From Verrucomicrobiota bacterium (GTDB taxonomy: Bacteria > Verrucomicrobiota > Verrucomicrobiia > Opitutales > Opitutaceae): 13,771 nucleotides of DNA. The DNA is taken from NCBI GenBank assembly GCA_023457035.1, contig JAEWNN010000125.1, forward strand, positions 1-13,771, given 5' to 3'. The position numbers were made by a program, and so were the translations under genes. This document shows positions 1-6,044 of this stretch, one piece after another. Under the pieces are notes generated by a model. The model ran no database searches. It was not told the DNA's origin and saw only the letters and a program-made list of their open reading frames with translations. The stretch's first letter is position 1, and each line of letters starts with the position of its first letter.

Positions 1-155
1 GTGCTGGAGCGGCCGGCAAGAGGGTTGTGATTGGAATCGCCGCGCGCAAACCGCTGACGCTGAACAGTGCGCCGGGGGCGGTTGGGCGCGCCGGGGGCGC
101 CGGTAGGTCTTTTGCAGGTTGAAAACGCTCCGGCGAAAGACCTACTCGCGCAGAC
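1..155. other. Left edge, no supported gene
   Basis: One plus-strand frame is open from position 3 to a TGA at 120-122. It could be the tail of a gene that begins outside the window, but its 39 residues match no family I know and its second half is Gly/Ala-rich, so I do not call it a CDS. A 12-bp direct repeat, GCGCCGGGGGCG, occurs at 69-80 and 88-99. The rest of the stretch is the inverted repeat at 103-145 and the lead-in to the recombinase-like fragment. Confidence 0.4.
103..145. repeat. 13-bp inverted repeat before recombinase fragment
   Basis: Arms GTAGGTCTTTTGC (103-115) and GCGAAAGACCTAC (133-145) pair at 12 of 13 positions, the outer ten being perfect, around a 17-nt loop. It lies 10 bp upstream of the recombinase-like ORF. 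It could be an operator, a terminator for a gene to the left, or a remnant of a recombination site. It lacks the U-tract of a classic terminator, and I could not match it to integron attC consensus boxes. Confidence 0.5.
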
Positions 156-431
156 ATGGCCCGGATGGGGGAAAAGGCGGATCGGGAACGCCGTCCCTTG
201 TCGTTCCCGCGATGGAAAGAATCGCTCGCGGCAGTGCCGCGGGCCCAGGCGAAGAAAACGGCCCATGCGCGGGCGATCATCGCGTTTTTGGGGTTCTGCA
301 AGCGGAGCCATGCGCCAGCTTCGATCATTCTGATCAAGGCGTATCTGGTCGGGCTGCCGGAGCAAGAGCGGAGTGGCGCGAGAGAAGCATTACGCTGGTG
401 GTACCGGGCGGCGCAGGGCGGTGGCCGGTGA
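156..431 (+). pseudogene. Truncated tyrosine-recombinase N-terminal domain
   Basis: This ORF of 91 residues reads like the SAM-like core-binding domain of phage or integron-type tyrosine recombinases. It has a basic helix with W20, then a segment ending FLGFCKRS, a helix around IKAYLVGL, and AREALRWWYRAA close to the end; alternating helices ending in a short aromatic run are typical of these domains. No catalytic domain (R...HxxR...Y) follows. The reading frame stops at TGA 429-431 inside the heptamer array that starts at 420, so the gene looks cut at that array rather than simply short. The start ATG at 156 is the first in frame after a stop at 120-122. It could instead be a chance ORF in GC-rich DNA; the family resemblance was judged by eye only. 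Confidence 0.4.
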
Positions 432-552
432 ACGGTGAGCGGTGGACGGTAGGCGGTTGCCGGTAGCCAGTGAGCAGTTGCCGGTGAGTAGCGGACGGAC
501 CGCGGGGGGCTGAGGACGGACGCCTGAGGACGGAGACCGGAAGGCGGACTAT
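420..552. repeat. Degenerate heptanucleotide tandem array (19 units)
   Basis: The sequence divides without any gap into 19 heptamers, for example GGTGGCC (420), GGTGAGC (434), GGTTGCC (455) and GGAAGGC (539). G is at unit position 2 in all 19 units, G at position 1 in 14, and C at position 7 in 17. The first eleven units follow the pattern (G/A)GTGNNC loosely, and the later ones drift towards GGANNNC and TGAGGAC. A 7-bp period is not a multiple of three, so this is not coding periodicity. The array interrupts the recombinase-like ORF. A shorter relative is at 3793-3841. Confidence 0.85.
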
Positions 553-557
553 CTGCG

Positions 558-641
558 CTCCGCGTGCTCCGCGGCTCCGCGTGAGGCCAGATCGGGCCCG
601 ATGGCGGACGGGGCGCACGCGGAGACGCAGAGGACGCGGAG
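558..641. repeat. Imperfect 26-bp inverted repeat of CTCCGCG units
   Basis: The left arm at 558-583 contains CTCCGCG three times (558, 567, 575). The right arm at 616-641 is its reverse complement at 23 of 26 positions. Between them is a perfect 12-bp palindrome, ATCGGGCCCGAT (591-602), near the centre, so a long folded structure is possible. Similar CTCCGCG/CTCTGCG micro-repeats are scattered between genes in many bacterial genomes. No T-run adjoins it, so a simple terminator is not indicated. Confidence 0.7.
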
Positions 642-680
642 GACGGATCGATGCCCTCACGGGCCTCGCTACGGCGGAGG
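636..680. repeat. REP-like hairpin element, copy 1
   Basis: This 45-bp segment matches 3833-3877 at 44 of 45 positions. The hairpin portion at 649-668 is a CGATGCCC arm, a TCAC loop and a GGGCCTCG arm. The single difference from copy 2 (C at 665 instead of A) breaks one base pair in this copy. It is followed by CTACGGCGGAGG and preceded by GGAGGAC, the same flanks as copy 2. Confidence 0.8.
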
Positions 681-703
681 GACGGAAGCTGGCCTGCTGT
701 CAC

Positions 704-734
704 GGATCCGTGGATCCAGTGGTTTCCGTGGTTC
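704..734. repeat. GGATCCGTG-type micro-repeat
   Basis: Four adjoining units of 8-9 bp are visible: GGATCCGT, GGATCCAGT, GGTTTCCGT and a partial GGTTC. Read on the other strand this is the CCACGGAAACCAC type of dispersed intergenic repeat that I have seen in many bacterial genomes. No function can be read from it. Confidence 0.6.
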
Positions 735-794
735 AGGCCATCCGCCGCTTCGTTCCCATTGCCGACTTCTGTCGCTCCGAGGACGGCTGCCGGG

Positions 795-824
795 GCATCG
801 GTGCAGATCTGTGCGCATCGGTGG
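795..824. repeat. 10-bp-period ATCNGTG micro-repeat
   Basis: ATCGGTG at 797, ATCTGTG at 807 and ATCGGTG at 817 are spaced exactly 10 bp apart. This resembles the widespread CATCCGTGTTCATCTGTG-type intergenic repeat. The 10-bp spacing would place each copy on the same face of the helix. Confidence 0.6.
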
Positions 825-859
825 CCAATGCTTCCGGTCCACTGTGGGCGGGAGTTCTC

Positions 860-883
860 GCGCAACGGCGCAGCGGCGCCACG
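860..883. repeat. Octamer tandem repeat
   Basis: Three consecutive octamers, GCGCAACG, GCGCAGCG and GCGCCACG, are flanked by GTTCTC at 854-859 and its reverse complement GAGAAC at 888-893. The repeat would therefore sit in the loop of a 6-bp stem. It is too short to call more than a repeat remnant. Confidence 0.5.
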
Positions 884-1072
884 GGCGGAGAACCGGCCTG
901 GCACAACCCTGGGATCGACCGTGGCGAGCGTGGCGGCGTGAGCGTTAGCGGGCGCGCGGTACTCCGGGAAATTCGCCAAGGAGCGGCGGCTGACACTGCT
1001 TCAAGGCTCGGCCCCGGAACGAAAGCCTTGGTGGCTCTCGCTACGGCACGAACGTCTCACGATCATCGCCAC

Positions 1073-1133
1073 GACGGAGCCGCATCCACGAGGGCGGATC
1101 GACGCTCTCACGGGCCGTCGCAGCGGCTCCGTC
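1073..1133. repeat. Nested stem-loop downstream of GH3 gene
   Basis: A perfect 11-bp inverted repeat, GACGGAGCCGC (1073-1083) and GCGGCTCCGTC (1123-1133), encloses an inner hairpin at 1100-1120. The inner hairpin starts GGATCGACGCTCTCACGGGC and is a diverged relative of the REP-like hairpins at 649 and 3846. It begins 10 bp beyond the stop codon of the GH3 gene, so it could end or stabilise that transcript. There is no U-tract on the minus strand, so intrinsic termination is unproven. Confidence 0.6.
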
Positions 1134-1143
1134 TTTCGAGCAC

Positions 1144-3645
1144 CTACGGGCGCGGGAAGGGCGCGGTGAGGCGGAGGTCGCGCGAGGAGGCGCCGACGCG
1201 GACCTCGTAGAGCCCGGGGGCGGTGGTCCAGACGCGGGCGGCGGGATCGAAGTACTGGAAGGCGCGGGGGCCGAGCGGGAGCGTGACGGTGCGGGTCTCG
1301 CCGGGGGCGAGGGCGACGCGGGCGAAGGCCTTCAGTTCCTGCGGCGGGCGGGCCACGGGGGTGGTGGCGGGCGGGGCCACGTAGAGTTGCACGATCTCCT
1401 CGGCGGCCATGGGGCCGGTGTTGGTCACGGCGAGGGTGGCGGTGCACACGGTGTCGCCCGTGCCGGGCGCGAGGCGGAGATCTTCGTACCGGAACGTTGT
1501 GTACGCGAGACCGTGCCCGAACGGGAAGAGCGGGGCGAGCCCGTGGTGGTCGAGCCAGCGGTAACCGACGAAGACGCCCTCGGTGTAGCGCGACTTCAGG
1601 TCGGGCTTGCGGTAGTCGGCGAAGGCGGGCGATTGCTCGCGGTGCTGGAGGTAGGAGAAGGGCAGCTTGCCGGAGGGGGAGCGGCGGCCGAAGAGCAGGT
1701 CGGCCAGGGCGCTGCCGCCCTCCTGGCCGGGGTAGAACGCGGCGAAGACGGCGCGCACGTTGCCCAGCCAGTGCTCGAGCAGTTGCGGTACGCCGCCGTA
1801 GACGACGACCACGGTGTTCGGGTTGGCGGCGGCGACGGCCTGGACGAGTTCGTCCTGCCCGCCGGGCAACCGGAAATCGGCGACATCGTGGCCTTCGCCC
1901 TCGAGGAACGACGCGAGCCCGACGGCGACGATGGCGACATCGGCGCCGCGGGCGGCGGCCACGGCGGCGTCGAGGGTGGGGGGTGGGGTGCGGTCGTCGG
2001 GGGCGCGCCAGCCGCAGATCATGGTGGCGTCGCCGCCGAGTTCGCAGAACTCGATGCGCACGGCGTAGCTGTGGCCGGCCTCGAGCCGGATCGTGGCGGT
2101 CTTGGGCGCGAGGCTGTGCGCGCCCCAGTGGTCGATGACCAGCCGGCCGTCGAGCCAGAGGCGGGAGCCGTCGTCGCTGAAGAGCGTGAGCTCGTAGTCG
2201 TGGGTGACCGGCGGGGTGAAGCGCCCGGTCCAGCGGATGGAGAACAGGTCCTTGTTGAGGCGCGGGTCGGGCGAACCGCCGATGAGCTCGAAGCAGGCGC
2301 GGGGCTCGACCTGGGTGTAGAGGGGCGCGCCGGCGCAGTCGGCGTTGTCGAAGTACTCCGCCACCAGGCCCGGGCTGGCGCCGTCGGGGGTGTGGAAATA
2401 CTCGGCCGGGATGGGCGCGGGGCGGTACATGTCGATGGAGACCCCCTCGGCGAAGGTGCACTCGGCGCGGTCGCCGAGCAGGGCGGTGATGCCCTCGAGC
2501 GGCGTGACGGTGCGCCAGGGCAGGACGAGCGAACTGCCGCCGCCACCGGTGCGGGCGTGGTTCATCGCCGGGCCGATGAGGGCGACTCGGTGCAGGCGCT
2601 CCGGTGCGAGGGGGAGCAGACCGTCGTTCTTGAGGAGCACGATGCCCTTGGCGGCGATCTCGCGGGCGAGGGCGACATGGGCCGCGCTGCGGATGACCGA
2701 CTCGTCCTCGCTCGGGGCGGGGCGGTCGAACAGGCCGGCCTCGAAGCGGACGCGGAGGTGGCGGCGGACCTTGTCGTCGATCACCGCCTCGGATACGCGG
2801 CCGTCGCGCACGGCGGTGACGAGGGTTTCGCCGAACCAGAGGGCGGAGGGCATCTCGAGGTCGAGGCCGGCGCGGGCGGCGCCGACGTCGCTGTAGACGG
2901 ATTCCCAGTCGGACATGACCAGGCCGCGGAAGCCCCATTCGCCCTTGAGGATGTCGGTGACGAGCGGGCCGCATTGGCTGGCGTGGGGACCGTTGATGCG
3001 GTTGTAGGAGGTCATCACGGACCAGACACCGGCCTCCGTCACGGCGGCCTCGAAGGCGGGCAGGTGGATCTCGCGCAGCGTGCGCTCGTCGACGCGGACA
3101 TCGATCTCGCGGCGCTCCCACTCCTGGTCGTTGACGGCGAAGTGTTTCACGGCCGGGATCACGCCGCGCGCCTGCACGCCGCGGATGACGGCCACGCCCA
3201 GGCGGGAGGTGAGCCAGGGATCCTCGCCGAAGCTCTCGAAGTTGCGCCCGTTGAGCGGGAACCGGTGGATGCCGACGCAGGGGCCGAGGATGCAGGTGCG
3301 GCCCTTGGCGAGGGTCTCGGCCGCGAGGGCGTCGCCGAAACGTGTGGCCAGCGCCACATCCCAGGTGGCGGCGAGGGCGATGGGCGCGGGGAATGCGGTG
3401 GAACGTCCGATACGGATGCCGGCCGGGCCGTCGCCCATCGGAATGGAGGGGATGCCGAGGCGGGGAAGGCCCTGGGCGTTGAAGTCGCTCGTATCGCCGG
3501 AGAGGAGATGGACTTTCTCCTCGAGCGTGAGCCGGGCGAGGAGTTGCTCGATGCGCGGCTCGAAGTCGGCGGTGGCGAGCGCGGCGAGGGCGAGCGCGGC
3601 GAGGGCGGTGCCGGCGAGGCGGAGCGGGGGCAGGTGGGTATTCAT
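1144..3645 (-). CDS. Secreted GH3 beta-glucosidase with PA14 insert
   Basis: This 833-residue protein is a glycoside hydrolase family 3 enzyme that removes non-reducing-end sugars, most likely beta-glucose, from oligosaccharides or glycosides. Residues 1-26 form a signal peptide (hydrophobic LAGTALAALALAALATA), so it acts outside the cytoplasm. The N-terminal barrel spans about 30-330, with KHF at 167-169 and the likely nucleophile D246 in MSDWESV. The second domain (about 335-720) is split by a PA14 domain at about 405-550 (WTGRFTPP, FSDDGSRLWLDG). The likely acid/base glutamate lies in EGEGHD (582-587). A FPFGHGLAYTTF motif at 707-718 and a fibronectin-III-like tail (about 735-825) follow, as in KmBglI-type enzymes. 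I chose ATG 3645 because it opens directly onto the signal peptide; the frame is open to 4440, but that part overlaps the opposite gene and looks non-coding. No Shine-Dalgarno is visible. It is a single gene, and its exact substrate is unknown. Confidence 0.95.
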   Translation of the reverse strand: MNTHLPPLRLAGTALAALALAALATADFEPRIEQLLARLTLEEKVHLLSGDTSDFNAQGLPRLGIPSIPMGDGPAGIRIGRSTAFPAPIALAATWDVALATRFGDALAAETLAKGRTCILGPCVGIHRFPLNGRNFESFGEDPWLTSRLGVAVIRGVQARGVIPAVKHFAVNDQEWERREIDVRVDERTLREIHLPAFEAAVTEAGVWSVMTSYNRINGPHASQCGPLVTDILKGEWGFRGLVMSDWESVYSDVGAARAGLDLEMPSALWFGETLVTAVRDGRVSEAVIDDKVRRHLRVRFEAGLFDRPAPSEDESVIRSAAHVALAREIAAKGIVLLKNDGLLPLAPERLHRVALIGPAMNHARTGGGGSSLVLPWRTVTPLEGITALLGDRAECTFAEGVSIDMYRPAPIPAEYFHTPDGASPGLVAEYFDNADCAGAPLYTQVEPRACFELIGGSPDPRLNKDLFSIRWTGRFTPPVTHDYELTLFSDDGSRLWLDGRLVIDHWGAHSLAPKTATIRLEAGHSYAVRIEFCELGGDATMICGWRAPDDRTPPPTLDAAVAAARGADVAIVAVGLASFLEGEGHDVADFRLPGGQDELVQAVAAANPNTVVVVYGGVPQLLEHWLGNVRAVFAAFYPGQEGGSALADLLFGRRSPSGKLPFSYLQHREQSPAFADYRKPDLKSRYTEGVFVGYRWLDHHGLAPLFPFGHGLAYTTFRYEDLRLAPGTGDTVCTATLAVTNTGPMAAEEIVQLYVAPPATTPVARPPQELKAFARVALAPGETRTVTLPLGPRAFQYFDPAARVWTTAPGLYEVRVGASSRDLRLTAPFPRP

Positions 3646-3692
3646 GGCGTCCGGTCGGGGTGGGTGGACGGTTGGGGTGGGCGGGCGCCTTT

Positions 3693-3727
3693 TCGCACCG
3701 GTCGCGCGGCGGGGCGGGCCGGTGCGA
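3693..3727. promoter_or_regulatory. Dyad in GH3 leader, possible operator
   Basis: TCGCACCGG (3693-3701) and CCGGTGCGA (3719-3727) are perfect 9-bp inverted arms around 17 nt. They lie about 48-82 bp upstream of the GH3 start. That position suits an operator or an mRNA leader hairpin, but no regulator gene is nearby and the function is inferred only from position and symmetry. Confidence 0.35.
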
Positions 3728-3743
3728 GGAAACGCCTCGAGGT

Positions 3744-3773
3744 AGTCTATCGGCCGCTGGCGGATTTTTCGAA
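3744..3773 (-). promoter_or_regulatory. Possible sigma-70-like promoter for GH3 gene
   Basis: On the minus strand, TTCGAA (3773-3768) and TAGACT (3749-3744) are 18 bp apart. They match the -35 and -10 consensus at about 3 of 6 and 4 of 6 positions. The site falls in the only AT-rich pocket upstream of the GH3 gene. The match is weak and could be chance. Confidence 0.2.
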
Positions 3774-3792
3774 GTGGCGACGGCGAAAATTC

Positions 3793-3841
3793 GGTGGGCG
3801 GTGGGTGGTTGCCGGTGGGCGGTTGCCGGTGAGCGGAGGAC
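3793..3841. repeat. Heptanucleotide tandem array, second copy (7 units)
   Basis: Seven gap-free heptamers run from 3793 to 3841: GGTGGGC, GGTGGGT, GGTTGCC twice, GGTGGGC again, GGTGAGC and GGAGGAC. Positions 1 and 2 are G in all seven. GGTTGCC and GGTGAGC are also units of the array at 420-552. The last unit runs straight into the REP-like hairpin at the same junction sequence, GGAGGAC then GGATCGATG, as at 638-653. Confidence 0.8.
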
Positions 3842-3877
3842 GGATCGATGCCCTCACGGGCATCGCTACGGCGGAGG
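3833..3877. repeat. REP-like hairpin element, copy 2
   Basis: The core CGATGCCCTCACGGGCATCG (3846-3865) is a perfect 8-bp stem with a TCAC loop. The 45-bp segment matches copy 1 at 636-680 at 44 of 45 positions. A plus-strand ATG at 3848 lies inside the hairpin and is unlikely to be the start of the following gene. The sequence ACGGCGGAGGCGGAG (3868-3882), which begins at its right edge, recurs at 9433-9447. Confidence 0.85.
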
Positions 3878-4009
3878 CGGAGCGGGCCCGCTGGAACGGC
3901 GCAACCGCGCGGCCGGCGACCGGGCACCGGGGCGAGCGTGGCCGATGGCGATTCCATTTGGGCGGCGGGGAAAGCGGCCGATGGGATAGGGCCGAACTCG
4001 GCCAGAATT

Positions 4010-5935
4010 GTGAGTGCCCCCACCGGAAACGAACCCAGGAAGATCCGCTCCGCCCGCCTGCGCGGCACCGCGGGCGGCGGCGGCGCGCCCGGGCGGCTGG
4101 TGTCGCGCTTCGTGGGGCGCGAGTCGCAACTGGCGCAGTTCATCGGGGCCGTCTCCGAGGATCCGCGTTCCGCGGCACGCATCGTGGCGGTCACCGGCGC
4201 GCCGGGCTGCGGCAAGAGCCGGTTCGTCGAGGAGGTGCTCGGCCGGTTGGTGCGCTTGGGGCGGCCGGTGTCGGTGGTGCAGCCCGACCTGCTGCCGGGG
4301 ATGGACGAGGCGGCATGGTTGCGCGCCTTCGCGGCCAAGCTGCCGATCGGCGGCGGGTTGGTGGGCGGGGCGGCCGCGCGACTAGCCGGTGGCGGACCCG
4401 GAAACCGGCTCGACGACTCCTCGGCACGGGCGCTGGTCAACGCGCTGTTCCATGAGTTCTACGACTGCGGGATGGAGAAACGCGGCTTCGTGCGGCCGAA
4501 GTTCCAGATGGTGGCGCTGGTGCTCGACGACTTCGATGTGCTGCCGGCGGGCATCGCGCGGTGGCTGGCGGACGTGTTCCTGCCGCGGATCGACGAGGTG
4601 CGCGCGCACCTCGACTATGTGCTGATCCTCGTGGGGCAGCGCGCGCTGGCGACGGAGCTCGAGCCGGTGGCTTGGAACGCCCAGCCGATGCGCTTCTTCT
4701 CCGTCGAGATCCCGCCGATGAGCGAGGCCGAGAGCGTGGAACTGCTCGCGCTCTATGCGCGCCGCAGCGACGAGGCGAAGGCCTGCCACGAGGTCGGCGA
4801 GGGCCTGCCGGGAGCGATGCTCGAGCTGCTGCGCCATCGTATCCGGCCCATGGGTGAGCTGACGGCCGCGGTCGACCGCTGCGACGAGACACAGGCGACC
4901 GCGATGCTGGCGGTGGCCGGGCTAGGCTTCGCGACCGAGGAGGGCGTGCGCCTCGTGCTGGGCCCGGAGGGACCGGGGCAGGTCGCCGGGCTGTTGTCGG
5001 CGACCGTCACCGTGCCGATCTTCGGCAGCCTGCAGCGTGGCGGCTTGTGGCTGCCCGGGGCGATCGCGCGCCTGGTGCAGGAGAAACTGGTGCCGCGGTA
5101 CCCCGAAGTCGCCCGTTGCGCCCAGGAGATGGGCGACCTGCTCGACGCGCTCGCCGGGTATTTCCCCTCCGAGGAGGAACGCGAGGACGCCGCGCGGCTG
5201 GTGGTGTTCCGGTTCTTCGACGGCGCGGTGTTGCGCGCCTGCTACGGTGCGGAGGCGGGGACGGAGCTGGAGCGTTTCGTGCGCACCCACGGCGCGGCTT
5301 TCGGAGCCACTCAGGCGGACAACTTCCAGCTCGCCGAGGAGCTGCGGCCATTGCTCGAACGTTATTCGGAGGCCCGGGGCGATCCGGCGCGCAGCGCGCT
5401 GCGCGAGAAGGTCGTGCGGCTCTGGGCGGAACGGGCCGGCGAGCTGCAGACCACCCTCAGGACCGCGGCCGATGGGCTGGCGCGGCTGGAACGCGACCGC
5501 GACGAGTTGTTCAAGGAACTGGAGACGGCGCGGGGCCAGGTCTCCGCGCGGGTGCAGGACACGCATCGGGAATGGCGCAGCCGCATCGACGAGGACGTGG
5601 TGCGGCTCGGCGCGTCGCTGTTGGCCAACGGCGTGGGCGTGGTGTGCTTCTGGGTGGCGCTGTTCACGGACAACCAGCGGCTCACCTTCCTGCTGCTGGG
5701 CGCGGTCCTCATCGGGGTCGGCATCGGCACACCGGCGATGAAGCGTGGGCGGCGTCCGGCGGCCACCGAGCCCGCGAACGCCGCCCGCCGGCAACACCAG
5801 GAGCGGGTCGAGCATGCGCGCGGTGTGGTCAACCTGCTCGAGGCGCGGGCCGCCGCGCTCCAGCAGCGGCTGGTGGAGGAGCGGCGCAAGGTCGAGCGGC
5901 TGCGCGGCGCGACCGAGGAGCCGTATTGCGATTGA
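4010..5935 (+). CDS. Membrane-anchored AAA/STAND-type P-loop ATPase
   Basis: From GTG 4010 this is a 641-residue protein of unknown role. FVGRE at 34-38 opens an AAA_16/STAND-like ATPase domain with Walker A GAPGCGKS (63-70), Walker B VALVLDDFDVL (168-178) and a probable sensor-1 strand YVLILVGQR (203-211). About 285-450 is helical and may be winged-helix. A coiled coil (about 475-525) leads to two likely transmembrane helices (about 533-553 and 558-577), then a second charged coiled coil (592-632). The two halves would lie on the same side of the inner membrane, presumably cytoplasmic, since the loop between the helices is only a few residues. The frame is open upstream to 3848, but that start lies in the REP-like hairpin, so GTG 4010 is preferred; no Shine-Dalgarno is visible. 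The following TIGR03790 gene is 109 bp away. NTP-driven signalling or defence is possible but not shown. Confidence 0.75.
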   Translation: MSAPTGNEPRKIRSARLRGTAGGGGAPGRLVSRFVGRESQLAQFIGAVSEDPRSAARIVAVTGAPGCGKSRFVEEVLGRLVRLGRPVSVVQPDLLPGMDEAAWLRAFAAKLPIGGGLVGGAAARLAGGGPGNRLDDSSARALVNALFHEFYDCGMEKRGFVRPKFQMVALVLDDFDVLPAGIARWLADVFLPRIDEVRAHLDYVLILVGQRALATELEPVAWNAQPMRFFSVEIPPMSEAESVELLALYARRSDEAKACHEVGEGLPGAMLELLRHRIRPMGELTAAVDRCDETQATAMLAVAGLGFATEEGVRLVLGPEGPGQVAGLLSATVTVPIFGSLQRGGLWLPGAIARLVQEKLVPRYPEVARCAQEMGDLLDALAGYFPSEEEREDAARLVVFRFFDGAVLRACYGAEAGTELERFVRTHGAAFGATQADNFQLAEELRPLLERYSEARGDPARSALREKVVRLWAERAGELQTTLRTAADGLARLERDRDELFKELETARGQVSARVQDTHREWRSRIDEDVVRLGASLLANGVGVVCFWVALFTDNQRLTFLLLGAVLIGVGIGTPAMKRGRRPAATEPANAARRQHQERVEHARGVVNLLEARAAALQQRLVEERRKVERLRGATEEPYCD

Positions 5936-5946
5936 GAACCGCCTCC

Positions 5947-5965
5947 GCGCGCGGGGACCGCGCGC
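5947..5965 (+). terminator. Terminator-like hairpin after ATPase gene
   Basis: GCGCGCGG and CCGCGCGC form a perfect 8-bp stem with a GGA loop, 11 bp beyond the ATPase stop. It lacks a U-tract, so it may be a weak or Rho-assisted end point, or simply chance in GC-rich sequence. If it does act, the ATPase and the following gene are less tightly coupled. Confidence 0.3.
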
Positions 5966-6044
5966 TGCGTGCGCAACGGGGACGCCGGGCAGAGGTGGGC
6001 GCCTGCCGTCTTGCGCCGCGCGGGCGGACCGCGATGATCGCCGC

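Larger units (their letters stand above)
432..1143. other. Repeat-rich intergenic region
   Basis: I see no coding gene in these 712 bases. Open frames exist, but they change character repeatedly and are made from repeat sequence (for example Arg/Gly-rich stretches translated from the heptamers). The stretch is a mosaic of different short-period repeats, each annotated separately: heptamers to 552, CTCCGCG units at 558-583 with an inverted copy at 616-641, a REP-like hairpin at 636-680, 8-9-bp GGATCCGTG-type units at 704-734, 10-bp ATCNGTG units at 797-823, octamers at 860-883 and a nested stem-loop at 1073-1133. The part at 894-1072 has no clear structure beyond a short CTCGCTACGGC match near 1038 to the REP-like element. 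Confidence 0.7.
3646..4009. other. Divergent intergenic region with repeats
   Basis: This stretch separates the minus-strand GH3 gene from the plus-strand ATPase gene, so it should contain both promoters. It holds a 9-bp dyad at 3693-3727, an AT-rich pocket around 3741-3792, a heptamer array, a REP-like hairpin and a 12-bp palindrome AGCGGGCCCGCT at 3881-3892. I find no gene and no clear consensus promoter for the plus strand in 3893-4009. Confidence 0.6.

Noticed and set aside
103..145. Integron attC site
   Set aside because: The dyad exists, but the GTTRRRY/RYYYAAC boxes are not in the required positions.
420..552. CRISPR array
   Set aside because: Units are 7 bp, contiguous and degenerate, without spacers; no cas genes are present.
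581..1210. Plus-strand frame of 209 codons
   Set aside because: It is built from several unrelated repeats and runs into the 3' end of the opposite gene; no family resemblance.
1001..3121. Minus-strand frame of 706 codons
   Set aside because: Arg/Pro-rich translation of the GH3 gene in another frame, with no domain.
3848..4009. Upstream ATG extension of the ATPase gene
   Set aside because: The ATG lies inside the REP-like hairpin, and the 54 added residues are low-complexity translation of repeat sequence.
1387..4455. Plus-strand open frame of 1022 codons opposite the GH3 gene
   Set aside because: It is an Ala/Gly/Val/Glu-rich shadow of a high-GC gene; it has no family motif and ends inside another gene. 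The minus-strand reading has every GH3 motif.
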